From assembly GCA_050262155.1 (NCBI GenBank), contig CP189843.1, positions 620,001-684,000 of the forward strand: 64,000 nt of DNA, read 5' to 3'. Numbering within the stretch: the first letter of the stretch is position 1; each line of letters starts with the position of its first letter. The notes below the pieces were generated by a model. The model was not told the DNA's origin and searched no databases. It saw only the letters and a list, made by a program, of their open reading frames with translations. The stretch comes from Parvimonas sp000223315 (GTDB taxonomy: Bacteria > Bacillota > Clostridia > Tissierellales > Peptoniphilaceae). Of the stretch, positions 17,812-26,688 are shown piece by piece. The translations under genes were made by a program, and so were the position numbers.

Positions 17812-19189
17812 GAAATTAATATTTAGTAGTATTGGTATTAGTTTATTCTGTTTGACAATTTTACTATTTTTTGTATTAAGAGGTAATTTTTTTAGATATA
17901 CTGATATAAATTCAATGATTTCAGAACCAAAAGCGAATTCATTGTTAGTATCGGGAACATGGCAATTGACTTCTATAACATCATTAAGCGATGGTAGCGA
18001 GTCTAAAATAACAGATGATAAATTATATATAAATAAAGAAATAATTTATTTTGAAAAAACAAAAACAACGAATCCTAAATTTAAATTTAGACAAGTAAAT
18101 TTTAAAAATTATTTATTATATAATGGAGTCGTAACTGATAAGATTAACATTGATTCTGAGGACGTAATCGTAGTTTCAATAAGAGATGAAAGAAATTTTT
18201 ATAAAGAATTTATAATTATTAACAAAAATAAAATTGCTACAATTCATAATAAAAAATACTATATGTATGAAAAAATTTCAGATGATGTTGATAAAAATAA
18301 TATTGGTGAACTAAATTCTAATGACAATTCACAAAATTCAAAAAAAGATATTAGTTTTCTAATAGGAGTAAAAAGTGTAGGAACAAAAGATGTTGATTAT
18401 GAAACTTTTCTATTTAGAAAAAACGGAGATGAAAAACCAACATTTAACAAGATAGAGGGACTTTTTATAAACAATAAGAATAAATTTTTTCTTGTAAATT
18501 CAACAAATGATGGGATTTATGTCAGTAATGACTATATAAATAATTCTAATAGAATTGAGTTAGCTATAAAAAATGCAACAATCAATTTTTTGAGTAAAAA
18601 TTATATTAGTCTTGAATCATATAATTCGGAGACAAATAAAAAAAATTATTCAATATATAAAATTGATGGACTATCAGATGAAAAGCAAATATCGATTAAA
18701 GATATTGCTGGAGATAGAGGAGAAAAAGCGTATTTTAATAATATAAGAAAACTTGGATATTCAAGTGATAACATTAATTTGTATGATATGAAAAATTTTG
18801 GCGTTAAAAGAAGTAATTTTAACTGGATTTTTAAAGGAATATTGAGTAATTATTCACATGATAATTTTGTGTCGAGTGAAATTGATTTAGACTTAATTCC
18901 AAATGTTGACATCTTTTCTAATAAATCTAGCAAAATTTCTAAATTGAAAGTTAAAGAAAAAGTTCAAAATGTATTAGATTATTTTGTTTCTCCAGATGAG
19001 AATCTAATAGTAATTTTAACAGCAGATGATATTTCTATGTATGAAATAAAAAATCAGGATATAGGAACATTACCAATTTTTACAGTTAGTTTAAAAAATA
19101 GAAGAGAAGTAGTTACTTTTCAATGGACTAATTCAATTAGTAGTGAATTGACATATACAGAGTTTTTGAAGATTAAACAAATAAATTAG
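17801..19189 (+). CDS. Membrane-anchored protein of unknown function, linked to the two-component system
   Basis: A 462-residue protein that I do not recognise. One hydrophobic helix (about residues 7-29) follows a short basic N-terminus, and there is no lipobox, so it is probably anchored with a large extracytoplasmic part. The part after the anchor is rich in Lys, Asn, Ser and Asp with short beta-like segments; a propeller-like fold is possible but unproven. ATG 17801 is chosen for its upstream AAAGGAG site. It overlaps the kinase gene by 11 bases, so it may modulate the kinase or be its effector. A bidirectional terminator follows. Confidence 0.7.
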   Translation: MRYKKLIFSSIGISLFCLTILLFFVLRGNFFRYTDINSMISEPKANSLLVSGTWQLTSITSLSDGSESKITDDKLYINKEIIYFEKTKTTNPKFKFRQVNFKNYLLYNGVVTDKINIDSEDVIVVSIRDERNFYKEFIIINKNKIATIHNKKYYMYEKISDDVDKNNIGELNSNDNSQNSKKDISFLIGVKSVGTKDVDYETFLFRKNGDEKPTFNKIEGLFINNKNKFFLVNSTNDGIYVSNDYINNSNRIELAIKNATINFLSKNYISLESYNSETNKKNYSIYKIDGLSDEKQISIKDIAGDRGEKAYFNNIRKLGYSSDNINLYDMKNFGVKRSNFNWIFKGILSNYSHDNFVSSEIDLDLIPNVDIFSNKSSKISKLKVKEKVQNVLDYFVSPDENLIVILTADDISMYEIKNQDIGTLPIFTVSLKNRREVVTFQWTNSISSELTYTEFLKIKQIN

Positions 19190-19195
19190 CGTAAC

Positions 19196-19229
19196 AAAAA
19201 ATCTCTATGAAAACCATAGAGATTTTTTA
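19196..19229. terminator. Bidirectional terminator between convergent genes
   Basis: The stem AATCTCTATG with CATAGAGATT is flanked by A residues on the left and T residues on the right. It can end transcription of both the 17801 gene (+) and the LysR gene (-). Confidence 0.88.
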
Positions 19230-19242
19230 TTATCAAATATAT

Positions 19243-20175
19243 TTATATTAAATTAATATCTAATTCTTTTTTTAATTCATTAATTTCATCCATCATAAAA
19301 TCTTTAAATATTTTATTTATATTTGAAAATTGTAAATTTTTATTATAAACAAAATAAAATTTTCTATTTAGATAAAGATTTTTTATGTTTAGTATTTTTA
19401 CTTTATCTTTAAAAGGAGATATATTTAACATTCTTTGGGAGATAAAGCCACTTCCTACTCCTTTTGTAATAAGTTCTAAAATAGTATTAGTATCATGTAT
19501 AGTTGCAACACTGTTAGAAATGACATTCAATGAGTTATTTCTTTTTAACTCATCTTCAACTATTTGTCTAGTACCTGAGCCAATTTCTCTGAGTAAAATT
19601 TTATCATTACTTAAATCTTCAATATTAATAACTGAATAGTTTTTTAAGTCGGGATATGCATCTTTATTAACAACATATACAATGTGATCATCCATAATTT
19701 GAGTATAAATCAATTTAGGATTAGATATTTTTAGTCCTACAATACCAAAATCTGTTTCTCCAACTAGAATACTATCAATAACGGTTCTAGAATCATCATT
19801 ACTAATATTAAAAGAAATATCAGGAAATAAATTTGAGAATTTTTCAATTAAATTTGGTAATATGATTTTTCTAGGAACGGAAGAAACACAAATATTTAAA
19901 GTTCCTTTTAAATTTTGAGAATATATGTCTAAATCTCTTATAATTTCATCATAAGAAGCCAAAATATTTAAAGCATGTTTGTATACAATACTTCCTGCTT
20001 GAGTTAAAGTAACACTTCTTCTTGTTCTGACAAAAAGAGAAGTGTTAAGTTCAGATTCAAGAGCTTGTATATGATTTGTAACAGATGGCTGAGTTATATA
20101 TAACACATCAGCAGTTTTCGTAAAAGATTTTGTTTTTACAATAGTTATAAATGTTTCTAATTGTTTAAAGTCCAT
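19243..20175 (-). CDS. LysR-family transcriptional regulator
   Basis: A 310-residue regulator with an N-terminal winged helix-turn-helix (MDFKQLETFITIVKTKSFTKTAD, then QPSVTNHIQALE) and a C-terminal periplasmic-binding-like effector domain. ATG 20175 is chosen because a GGAGG site sits six bases upstream; an in-frame TTG further up overlaps that site. It is divergent from glyA with a shared 220-base region, so glyA is the obvious candidate target. The N-terminus resembles the LysR group that accompanies selenium metabolism genes in clostridia, which would fit the selenoproteins here; I hold that link loosely. Confidence 0.9.
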   Translation of the reverse strand: MDFKQLETFITIVKTKSFTKTADVLYITQPSVTNHIQALESELNTSLFVRTRRSVTLTQAGSIVYKHALNILASYDEIIRDLDIYSQNLKGTLNICVSSVPRKIILPNLIEKFSNLFPDISFNISNDDSRTVIDSILVGETDFGIVGLKISNPKLIYTQIMDDHIVYVVNKDAYPDLKNYSVINIEDLSNDKILLREIGSGTRQIVEDELKRNNSLNVISNSVATIHDTNTILELITKGVGSGFISQRMLNISPFKDKVKILNIKNLYLNRKFYFVYNKNLQFSNINKIFKDFMMDEINELKKELDINLI

Positions 20176-20344
20176 AAAATCCTCCAAATATGTATAAATC
20201 TAACTATAAAATGTATATTTTATATATTTTTTTATATTATAACATTTTTTTAACAAAAAGTAAATATAAATAAAATATTATAAATTTAAAATGATTTAAA
20301 CGAGAAGAATTTTTTTAACAATTATGCCTATATTAGAAAACATA

Positions 20345-20373
20345 TTGACTAAATATTTAAAATATGATAATAT
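20345..20373 (+). promoter_or_regulatory. Candidate glyA promoter
   Basis: TTGACT (20345-20350) and TAATAT (20368-20373) have a 17-base spacer, about 25 bases before the glyA start. It lies in the divergent region shared with the LysR gene. No glycine riboswitch is visible. Confidence 0.45.
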
Positions 20374-20396
20374 ATTTGTGATAGGGGGTATTAGAA

Positions 20397-21635
20397 ATGT
20401 TTTCAAATGATAATATAAGAAAAGTTGATCCAGCTATAGCTGAAGTGATTGACAAAGAATTAGAAAGACAAAATAGTCATATTGAATTGATAGCTTCTGA
20501 AAACTGGGTAAATGATGCCGTTTTAGAAGCAGCTGGCAGTATATTAACTAATAAGTATGCTGAAGGATATCCTGGAAAGAGATATTATGGTGGCTGTGAA
20601 GTAGTAGATGAAGCAGAAAAATTAGCTATTGAAAGAGTTAAAGAACTTTATGGTTGTGAGTATGCAAACGTTCAACCTCATTCAGGTTCACAAGCTAACT
20701 TCGCTGTATTTTTTGCAGTTTTAAAACCTGGTGATACTTATATGGGTATGAACTTAAATCATGGTGGCCATTTAACACATGGAAATCCTATTAATTTCTC
20801 AGGTAATATTTATAATCCAGTACCTTATGAAGTTGATGAAAATGGATTTATCGATTATGATGAAGTTTTAAGAATTGCTAAAGAATGTAAGCCTAAAATG
20901 ATAATTGCAGGTGCTTCTGCCTATGCAAGAAAAATAGATTTTAAGAAATTTAGAGAAATTTGTGATGAAGTAGGAGCAGTATTAATGGTTGATATGGCTC
21001 ATATTGCCGGTTTAGTTGCTGCAGGATTACATGAATCTCCAATTCCTTATGCTGATGTAGTTACTTCTACAACTCATAAGACATTAAGAGGACCAAGGGG
21101 TGGTCTTATTTTAGCAAGTGCTGCTGCAAATGAAAAGTTTAATTTCAATAGAGCTGTATTTCCGGGATCACAAGGTGGACCATTATTACACATAATTGCT
21201 GCTAAAGCTATTGCTTTCAAACAAGCTTTAGAACCTGATTTTAAAAAATATCAAGAACAAGTTTTGAAAAATGCTCAAGCATTAGCAAAAGGATTGATGG
21301 ACAGAGGAATTAAACTTGTATCTAATGGTACAGATAACCACTTAATGTTAGTTGATTTAAGAGATTGTGATATGAGTGGTAAGGAAGTTGAAAAAGCATT
21401 GGATTCAGTTCATATTACTTGTAATAAAAATACAATTCCAAATGATCCTAGATCACCATTTGTTACAAGTGGTATAAGACTTGGAACTCCTGCTATCACT
21501 ACTAGAGGATTTAAAGAAGAAGAAATGGATTTAGTAGCTGAAGCAATTGCAGAAGTTATAAAGAATGGAGAAGAAGGAAAAGCGAAGGCATTAAGAATAG
21601 TTGAAGATTTAACTAAGAAGATACCTTTAAAATAG
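20397..21635 (+). CDS. glyA: Serine hydroxymethyltransferase
   Basis: A PLP enzyme of 412 residues, the normal length, that interconverts serine and glycine with tetrahydrofolate and 5,10-methylene-THF. Signature segments are intact: ELIASENW near the N-terminus, GYPGKRYYGGCE, DMAHIAGLVAAG, and the PLP lysine in VTSTTHKTLRGPRGG. ATG with a GGGGG site. A single-gene unit with its own promoter and terminator, divergent from a LysR gene. It connects serine to two other systems in the window that use glycine: glycine reductase and purine synthesis. Confidence 0.97.
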   Translation: MFSNDNIRKVDPAIAEVIDKELERQNSHIELIASENWVNDAVLEAAGSILTNKYAEGYPGKRYYGGCEVVDEAEKLAIERVKELYGCEYANVQPHSGSQANFAVFFAVLKPGDTYMGMNLNHGGHLTHGNPINFSGNIYNPVPYEVDENGFIDYDEVLRIAKECKPKMIIAGASAYARKIDFKKFREICDEVGAVLMVDMAHIAGLVAAGLHESPIPYADVVTSTTHKTLRGPRGGLILASAAANEKFNFNRAVFPGSQGGPLLHIIAAKAIAFKQALEPDFKKYQEQVLKNAQALAKGLMDRGIKLVSNGTDNHLMLVDLRDCDMSGKEVEKALDSVHITCNKNTIPNDPRSPFVTSGIRLGTPAITTRGFKEEEMDLVAEAIAEVIKNGEEGKAKALRIVEDLTKKIPLK

Positions 21636-21650
21636 TTATTTAAATTTAAA

Positions 21651-21682
21651 AAAACGTCAGTAAAATATGCTGACGTTTTTTT
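21651..21682. terminator. Bidirectional terminator between glyA and the phosphodiesterase gene
   Basis: The stem AACGTCAG (21653-21660) with CTGACGTT (21670-21677) is preceded by an A run and followed by a T run. It serves both convergent genes. Confidence 0.9.
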
Positions 21683-23441
21683 ATGGAACTAAAGAAAATA
21701 TTTTATTAATTATTATTTGCTCAAAATTAAAATTATTTTTTTCTAATTCCAAAATTTCTTTAGAAAGAGAAACTTCATCAGTTATTATTCCATCTGCACC
21801 ACTCGTGAATGCTTTTACAATTTCATCATTAGTATTTGTAGTCCATATATAAACTCTCTTACCATTTTTTTGTATTTTTCTTATCATTTCATTTGTAACA
21901 ATTTCTTTTTCAATACAGAAAAAATCAACAAATTTTGCATTGTAAAAATTACCATAACTAAAAGCTAATATTAGTCCTGTTGAAATACTAGGCTCTATAT
22001 CTTTAATTTCTTGTAAGGCTTTTGGAGATAAGGAAGAAACAATTACATCATATGGTTTATCCTTAATTAATTTTGCTACTTCTTGAGCTAATATTTTCTC
22101 GTTGTTTTTAAATGGTTTTAATTCTATATTTAATTTTATTTTTCCTGAAGTTTTTTCAAGCACAGTTTTTAAATCGATAAATTTATATTCTTTAGAATTT
22201 TTTTCATCAATTATTTTGTAATTTTTTAATTCTTCAAAATTTAAATTTTCGATATTAACTTTTTTTCCTGTAAGTCTTTTTAAATTATGATCATGTGATA
22301 AAACAACTACATTGTCTTTCGTCAATACTACGTCTATTTCAGCAAATTCAGCTCCATTATGAATAGCTTCATTTATAGATTCTAATGTGTTTTCAGCAGA
22401 ATTTTTTGTGCTTCCTCTGTGGGCCATAATATCCGGCTTTAGATTCCTGAAAGTATGGTAGAATTTTATTTCTTCATTTGAATTTCTATATTTACTAAAA
22501 ATTCCGGCAAAAATTAAAAATACCATTACAAGTGCCACTTTTAATTTAATTTTGTTTGCAGGATAAATATTTTTAGATAATTCTATATTACTAGAAGAAT
22601 TAAAATAAAATTTTGATAAATCGTAAAAAGTAATAAAATTTGATAATACATTTGTAAAAACTTTTAAAAATGTTGCAATACATAAATAAGCAATTATTCC
22701 GGCATTACTTAATGTTTTATTATTTGTATGCATATAAAATATTAGTATTATTGAAATTAAACATATAAATTTTATAATTTGAATTAGTAAATTCTTTATT
22801 CCTAATATAATTAATACTTTTATACTTTTAAAAATATTCTTTCTAATCCTACTAAAACTTATCTTTATACTTTCAAAAAAATTTTTATCTTCTAAAAAAA
22901 ATATATGGTAAATAAATAATAAAAGTATTGAAAAAACAATTGCTAATAGTATTACTATAATAAAAAATATTATTCCTGCAGTTGAATTTAAAATATAATC
23001 TGTAACAAAATTAGGAAGTTTTATTCCTTTGTGAATTGAAGTTGATACAGGTATGTTTATGGACACCAATATTAGAATCAAATAATTTTGTATATAACTT
23101 ATTTTTGATTTTATTTGTTTATATGAATTATTAAAAATTTCTAAAATTGAAACTTCATTATCTAGTCTTATTTGATTTGCAGTAAATATAAAACTACTTA
23201 CTTCAAATAATTTAACTATAGAAAATGAGAAAATAATTATTAAAACAGACCATATTTTTGCCGGAGATTTTGCGAAAATACTAGGACTTTCTATATAGAA
23301 AAAGCCAAATTTAGTTAATTTTAAAATATATGAAAAAAATTCTTTTGCAAAAGGTAATAAAATAACAATAAAAGCAAGTTGATATAATAAGTCAAAAACT
23401 AATAAATTTCTAAAACTTTTCTTTTTTAACAGTTTAAACAT
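21681..23441 (-). CDS. Glycerophosphodiester phosphodiesterase with N-terminal membrane domain
   Basis: A 586-residue two-part protein. Residues 1-330 hold about eight membrane segments resembling the membrane domain that precedes GDPD in many Firmicutes. Residues about 340-575 form the GDPD domain, with catalytic and metal motifs IMAHRGSTKNSAENT, EIDVVLTKDNVVVLSHDHNL and NIELKPF. It hydrolyses glycerophosphodiesters, possibly teichoic acid- or lipid-derived, at the membrane. ATG 23441 follows AAAGGAGAT. The membrane domain is less conserved than the catalytic domain, so substrate is uncertain. Confidence 0.9.
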   Translation of the reverse strand: MFKLLKKKSFRNLLVFDLLYQLAFIVILLPFAKEFFSYILKLTKFGFFYIESPSIFAKSPAKIWSVLIIIFSFSIVKLFEVSSFIFTANQIRLDNEVSILEIFNNSYKQIKSKISYIQNYLILILVSINIPVSTSIHKGIKLPNFVTDYILNSTAGIIFFIIVILLAIVFSILLLFIYHIFFLEDKNFFESIKISFSRIRKNIFKSIKVLIILGIKNLLIQIIKFICLISIILIFYMHTNNKTLSNAGIIAYLCIATFLKVFTNVLSNFITFYDLSKFYFNSSSNIELSKNIYPANKIKLKVALVMVFLIFAGIFSKYRNSNEEIKFYHTFRNLKPDIMAHRGSTKNSAENTLESINEAIHNGAEFAEIDVVLTKDNVVVLSHDHNLKRLTGKKVNIENLNFEELKNYKIIDEKNSKEYKFIDLKTVLEKTSGKIKLNIELKPFKNNEKILAQEVAKLIKDKPYDVIVSSLSPKALQEIKDIEPSISTGLILAFSYGNFYNAKFVDFFCIEKEIVTNEMIRKIQKNGKRVYIWTTNTNDEIVKAFTSGADGIITDEVSLSKEILELEKNNFNFEQIIINKIFSLVP

Positions 23442-23552
23442 ATTATCTCCTTTCTAAAAAATATATAGATAATAATACCATAAATAGAGATAATTATAAA
23501 GTAAATAATGTTTTAAGAATTTATTTATGGTATAATTGATTTGGAGGATGTT

Positions 23553-24071
23553 ATGAGAATTAATTTAAAAAAAGAATTAAAAGGTGATATTTTAGATATT
23601 GGTGGTGGAAGAGAAGGAATAATAGGACGTCTATATACCAATCAGGTTATTTCAATAGACAATAGAAAAGAAGAGCTTGATGAAGCTCCTGATTTTTGTA
23701 ATAAAATTTTGATGGATGCTACCAATTTAAATTTTAAAGAAAATTCATTTGATGTTGTAACATTTTTTTATTCATTGATGTATATGAATGAAGAAACTAA
23801 GAAAAAAGCTATATTTGAATCCTTCCGTGTATTAAAAACAGGTGGTATTTTATGTATATGGGATACAGAGATAGAAAATATTTATCCTAAACCATTTTTA
23901 GTTGAATTGGATATTCGTTTTGAAAATAATGAAGTTCATACAACTTATGGAGTAATAAGAAATGAAATACAAACGATTGATATGATAAAAAATCATGCAA
24001 AAGAATGTGGATTTAAACTAATTTTATCTGAATTTGAAGAAAGTATATTTTATTTAAAGTATTATAAATAA
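23553..24071 (+). CDS. Class I SAM-dependent methyltransferase
   Basis: A 172-residue Rossmann methyltransferase. Motif I is ILDIGGGREGIIG, an acidic residue binds SAM ribose (VISIDNRKEEL), motif II region is MDATNLNFKENSFDVVTFFYSLMYM, and the later strand is VLKTGGILCIWD. ATG 23553 has GGAGG upstream; a TTG codon overlapping that site is rejected. The substrate cannot be told. It stands alone between divergent and riboswitch-controlled genes. Confidence 0.82.
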   Translation: MRINLKKELKGDILDIGGGREGIIGRLYTNQVISIDNRKEELDEAPDFCNKILMDATNLNFKENSFDVVTFFYSLMYMNEETKKKAIFESFRVLKTGGILCIWDTEIENIYPKPFLVELDIRFENNEVHTTYGVIRNEIQTIDMIKNHAKECGFKLILSEFEESIFYLKYYK

Positions 24072-24119
24072 TAAATTATGTAGAACAATTTATAATAAAA
24101 ATATTTTTAAAAAATCATA

Positions 24120-24148
24120 TTGACAAAATAGATTTTTCTTGCTATCAT
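24120..24148 (+). promoter_or_regulatory. Promoter of the purine operon
   Basis: TTGACA (24120-24125) and TATCAT (24143-24148) have a 17-base spacer. The transcript would begin about 45 bases before the riboswitch core. Confidence 0.75.
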
Positions 24149-24195
24149 TTAGTTGTAAGTTAATTATGATAACTTAAATGAAATAAAATTAATGA

Positions 24196-24332
24196 GAGAA
24201 AGAGTATCTAGGGTTCCGAATCTATTTGCTGGTCCGAGCGATACGAATACTTTTTAAGTATTACACCTAAGGGAGAAAAGCCCAGGAGGTAGGTTTCGCT
24301 TGAAGCCTACTTGCTGGGCTTATTTATTTCTT
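24196..24332 (+). ncRNA. ykkC-family riboswitch, probably the PRPP-sensing subtype
   Basis: The conserved ykkC core words are present in order: CTAGGGTTCCG (24208-24218), CTGGTCCGAG (24229-24238), then GGGAGAAAAGCCC (24271-24283). Guanidine, ppGpp and PRPP classes share this core; location directly before purC and a whole purine operon favours the PRPP class (subtype 2b). The AGCCC at the 3' end can instead pair with GGGCT (24316-24320), forming a longer hairpin with an inner GTAGG/CCTAC stem and a T-rich tail. That suggests an aptamer/terminator switch. Ligand assignment is from context. Confidence 0.85.
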
Positions 24333-24356
24333 ATGTTTAATTTTAGGAGGTATTTT

Positions 24357-25034
24357 ATGGAAAAAATTTACACTGGAAAGACAAAAGATATTTACAAGAG
24401 CGAAGATGGAAATTACGTTTTAAAGTTTAAGGATGATGTTACAGGAGAAAATGGAGTATTTGATCCTGGTGCTAACACTGTTGGTTTATCAATTGAAGGT
24501 GTAGGACATGAAGGTTTAAAGATTACTAAATTTTTCTTTGAAATTTTAAAGGAAAAGGGAATTAGAACTCATTATATAGATTGTGATTTAAAAGAGAATA
24601 CTATGACCGTAAAACCTTGCAAAGTTTTTGGTAAAGGTATAGAGGTAATTTGTAGATTTAAAGCTGTAGGAAGTTTTATAAGAAGATATGGTTTATATGC
24701 AAAACCTAATGATGATTTAGATACTTATGTTGAAATTACATTAAAAGATGATGAAAGATGTGATCCTTTAATTACTAAGGATGCACTTGTTATGTTAAAT
24801 ATATTAACTGAAAAGGAATATGAAGACTTAGTAGCACTTACTAAAGAAATTTGTACTATTATTAGAGATGTTTTAAAAGAAAAGGGACTTACTTTATACG
24901 ATATTAAGTTGGAATTTGGTAAAGTTGATGGAGAAGTTGTATTAATTGACGAAATATCTGGTGGCAATATGAGAGTCTATAATGGAGATAAAATTGTTGC
25001 ACCAACTGATTTATATTCTTTTTTGCTTAAATAA
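24357..25034 (+). CDS. purC: SAICAR synthase
   Basis: Phosphoribosylaminoimidazole-succinocarboxamide synthase, 225 residues, joining CAIR and aspartate with ATP. It has the glycine-rich N-terminus (IYTGKTKDIYKSEDGNYVLKFKDD), VICRFKAVGSF, and the C-terminal LIDEISGGNMRVY. Slightly short of the usual 235-240 residues. ATG 24357 has TAGGAGG six bases upstream; upstream in-frame starts lie inside the riboswitch. It is the first gene of the purine operon and is followed by a hairpin terminator, so expression of the rest may be set separately. Confidence 0.95.
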   Translation: MEKIYTGKTKDIYKSEDGNYVLKFKDDVTGENGVFDPGANTVGLSIEGVGHEGLKITKFFFEILKEKGIRTHYIDCDLKENTMTVKPCKVFGKGIEVICRFKAVGSFIRRYGLYAKPNDDLDTYVEITLKDDERCDPLITKDALVMLNILTEKEYEDLVALTKEICTIIRDVLKEKGLTLYDIKLEFGKVDGEVVLIDEISGGNMRVYNGDKIVAPTDLYSFLLK

Positions 25035-25038
25035 TCAT

Positions 25039-25063
25039 AGCCGGAGAATATTCCGGCTTTTTA
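25039..25063 (+). terminator. Terminator or attenuator between purC and purE
   Basis: The stem AGCCGGA (25039-25045) with TCCGGCT (25052-25058) is followed by a T run. It lies inside the pur gene series, so either purC is partly separated from the rest or this is a controlled attenuator. Confidence 0.8.
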
Positions 25064-25150
25064 TATTGTGAAACTACAAGGCTTTTAGATGCCAACCAGG
25101 TGATAAGAATTGAGAAAGGGATTAATATTTAAAATAATTTGGAGGTAATT

Positions 25151-25630
25151 ATGAAAGTGGCAGTTATTATGGGCAGTATTTCTGATAAAGATATTGCTAA
25201 AAAAACTTGTGATATTTTAAAAAAATTTGGGATAGAATATGATGCAAGAGTTATCTCTGCTCATCGTTCTTTAGAATTTGCAATAGATTTTGTTAATAAA
25301 ATGGAAGAAAATAAGATTGAATTAATTATAGCATTTGCAGGTAAAGCAGCTCACCTAGCAGGTGTTTTAGCTGGAATTTCAACGGCACCTGTTATAGGTG
25401 TTCCAGTTAAAGCTTCAACACTTGATGGATTAGATGCTCTACTTTCAACTGTTCAAATGCCTAAAGGAGTGCCTGTTGCAACTGTAGCAATAGATGGAGC
25501 TGAAAACGCCGGTATTTTAGCAACACAAATTTTATCATTAAAATATGATGAGTTAAAAGTTAAACTTAAAGAATATAAGCTTGAGATGAAAGAACAAGTA
25601 AAAAAAATGGATAATGATTTAGATATATAA
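25151..25630 (+). CDS. purE: N5-CAIR mutase
   Basis: N5-carboxyaminoimidazole ribonucleotide mutase, 159 residues. It has the family start VAVIMGSISDKD, the catalytic region VISAHRS, the GKAAHLAGVLAG loop and PVIGVPV. ATG 25151 follows GGAGG. No purK is adjacent; a partner for making N5-CAIR may lie elsewhere, or the protein may be of the class II CO2-using type. The gap before it (25064-25138) contains short unexplained pairing segments. purM follows after 15 bases. Confidence 0.95.
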   Translation: MKVAVIMGSISDKDIAKKTCDILKKFGIEYDARVISAHRSLEFAIDFVNKMEENKIELIIAFAGKAAHLAGVLAGISTAPVIGVPVKASTLDGLDALLSTVQMPKGVPVATVAIDGAENAGILATQILSLKYDELKVKLKEYKLEMKEQVKKMDNDLDI

Positions 25631-25645
25631 ATGGAGGATATTTTA

Positions 25646-26671
25646 ATGGCATTAACATATAAATCTGCAGGAGTAAATAAACATGAAGGATATAATGAAG
25701 TAAATTTAATAAAAAAATTTATAAAAAATACTTATACAGAAGGTGTTCTTTCTGATTTAGGCGGCTTTTCAGGACTTTTTGAACTTGGAAAAGATTTTAA
25801 AAATCCTGTTTTGGTTTCTGGAACTGACGGAGTTGGAACGAAAGTAAAATTAGCTCAAATGATGGATGTTCATAATACAGTTGGAATAGATTGTGTTGCA
25901 ATGTGTGTTAATGATATTTTATGTCAAGGTGCTAAACCTTTATTCTTCTTAGATTATATTGCTACCGGAAAACTTGTTGCAGAAAAAATGGCAAGTATTG
26001 TTGAAGGTGTTGCAGAAGGATGTATTCAATCAGGAAGTGCTTTAATTGGCGGAGAAACTGCTGAGATGCCAGGAATATATAAAGAAGAAGATTATGATAT
26101 TGCAGGTTTCTGTGTAGGTGTTGTCGAAAAAGATAAAATAATTGATGGTAAGAAAAATGTAAAAAAAGGAAATGTTATTTTAGCATTACCATCTTCAGGG
26201 GTTCATAGTAACGGTTTTTCTTTAGTCAGAAAGATAATTTTTGATTGTAAAAACTTTTCATTAAACGATATGATAGAAACAGGAAAAACTTTAGGGGAAG
26301 AACTTTTGACTCCAACTAAAATTTATGCGAAATCAATAGTTAATTTGTTAGAAAAATTTAAGGTAAATGGTCTTTGTCATATAACAGGTGGAGGAATTTA
26401 TGAAAATGTACCAAGAGTTTTAGGTGATGATGTTGATGCTAAAATTATAGAAAAAAATATTCCTCAAAAAGAAATTTTTTCACTTCTTCAAAGATGGGGA
26501 GAAATTTCAAAAGAAGAAATGTATGGAACTTTTAATATGGGGATAGGTATGTTAATCTTTGTAGAAAGAGAAGATGTTGAAGGAATAAAAGACTTATTTA
26601 AAGAAATGAATGAGGAAATTTACGAAGTTGGAGAAGTTGTAGAAGGAAATTCTAAAGTAATTTTATGTTAG
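25646..26671 (+). CDS. purM: AIR synthase
   Basis: Phosphoribosylformylglycinamidine cyclo-ligase, 341 residues, converting FGAM to AIR with ATP. Hallmarks are ALTYKSAGVN at the start, SGTDGVGTKVKLA, DCVAMCVNDILCQGA, GGETAEMPG and HITGGGIYENVPR. ATG 25646 is chosen; the upstream ATG 25631 overlaps the ribosome site GGAGG. The stop lies 18 bases before the purL start. Confidence 0.97.
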   Translation: MALTYKSAGVNKHEGYNEVNLIKKFIKNTYTEGVLSDLGGFSGLFELGKDFKNPVLVSGTDGVGTKVKLAQMMDVHNTVGIDCVAMCVNDILCQGAKPLFFLDYIATGKLVAEKMASIVEGVAEGCIQSGSALIGGETAEMPGIYKEEDYDIAGFCVGVVEKDKIIDGKKNVKKGNVILALPSSGVHSNGFSLVRKIIFDCKNFSLNDMIETGKTLGEELLTPTKIYAKSIVNLLEKFKVNGLCHITGGGIYENVPRVLGDDVDAKIIEKNIPQKEIFSLLQRWGEISKEEMYGTFNMGIGMLIFVEREDVEGIKDLFKEMNEEIYEVGEVVEGNSKVILC

Positions 26672-26688
26672 TAAATTTTGGAGGAATT

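Noticed and set aside
24196..24332. Guanidine riboswitch interpretation of the ykkC motif
   Set aside because: The downstream genes are purine synthesis, not guanidine exporters or carboxylases, so the PRPP subtype fits better.
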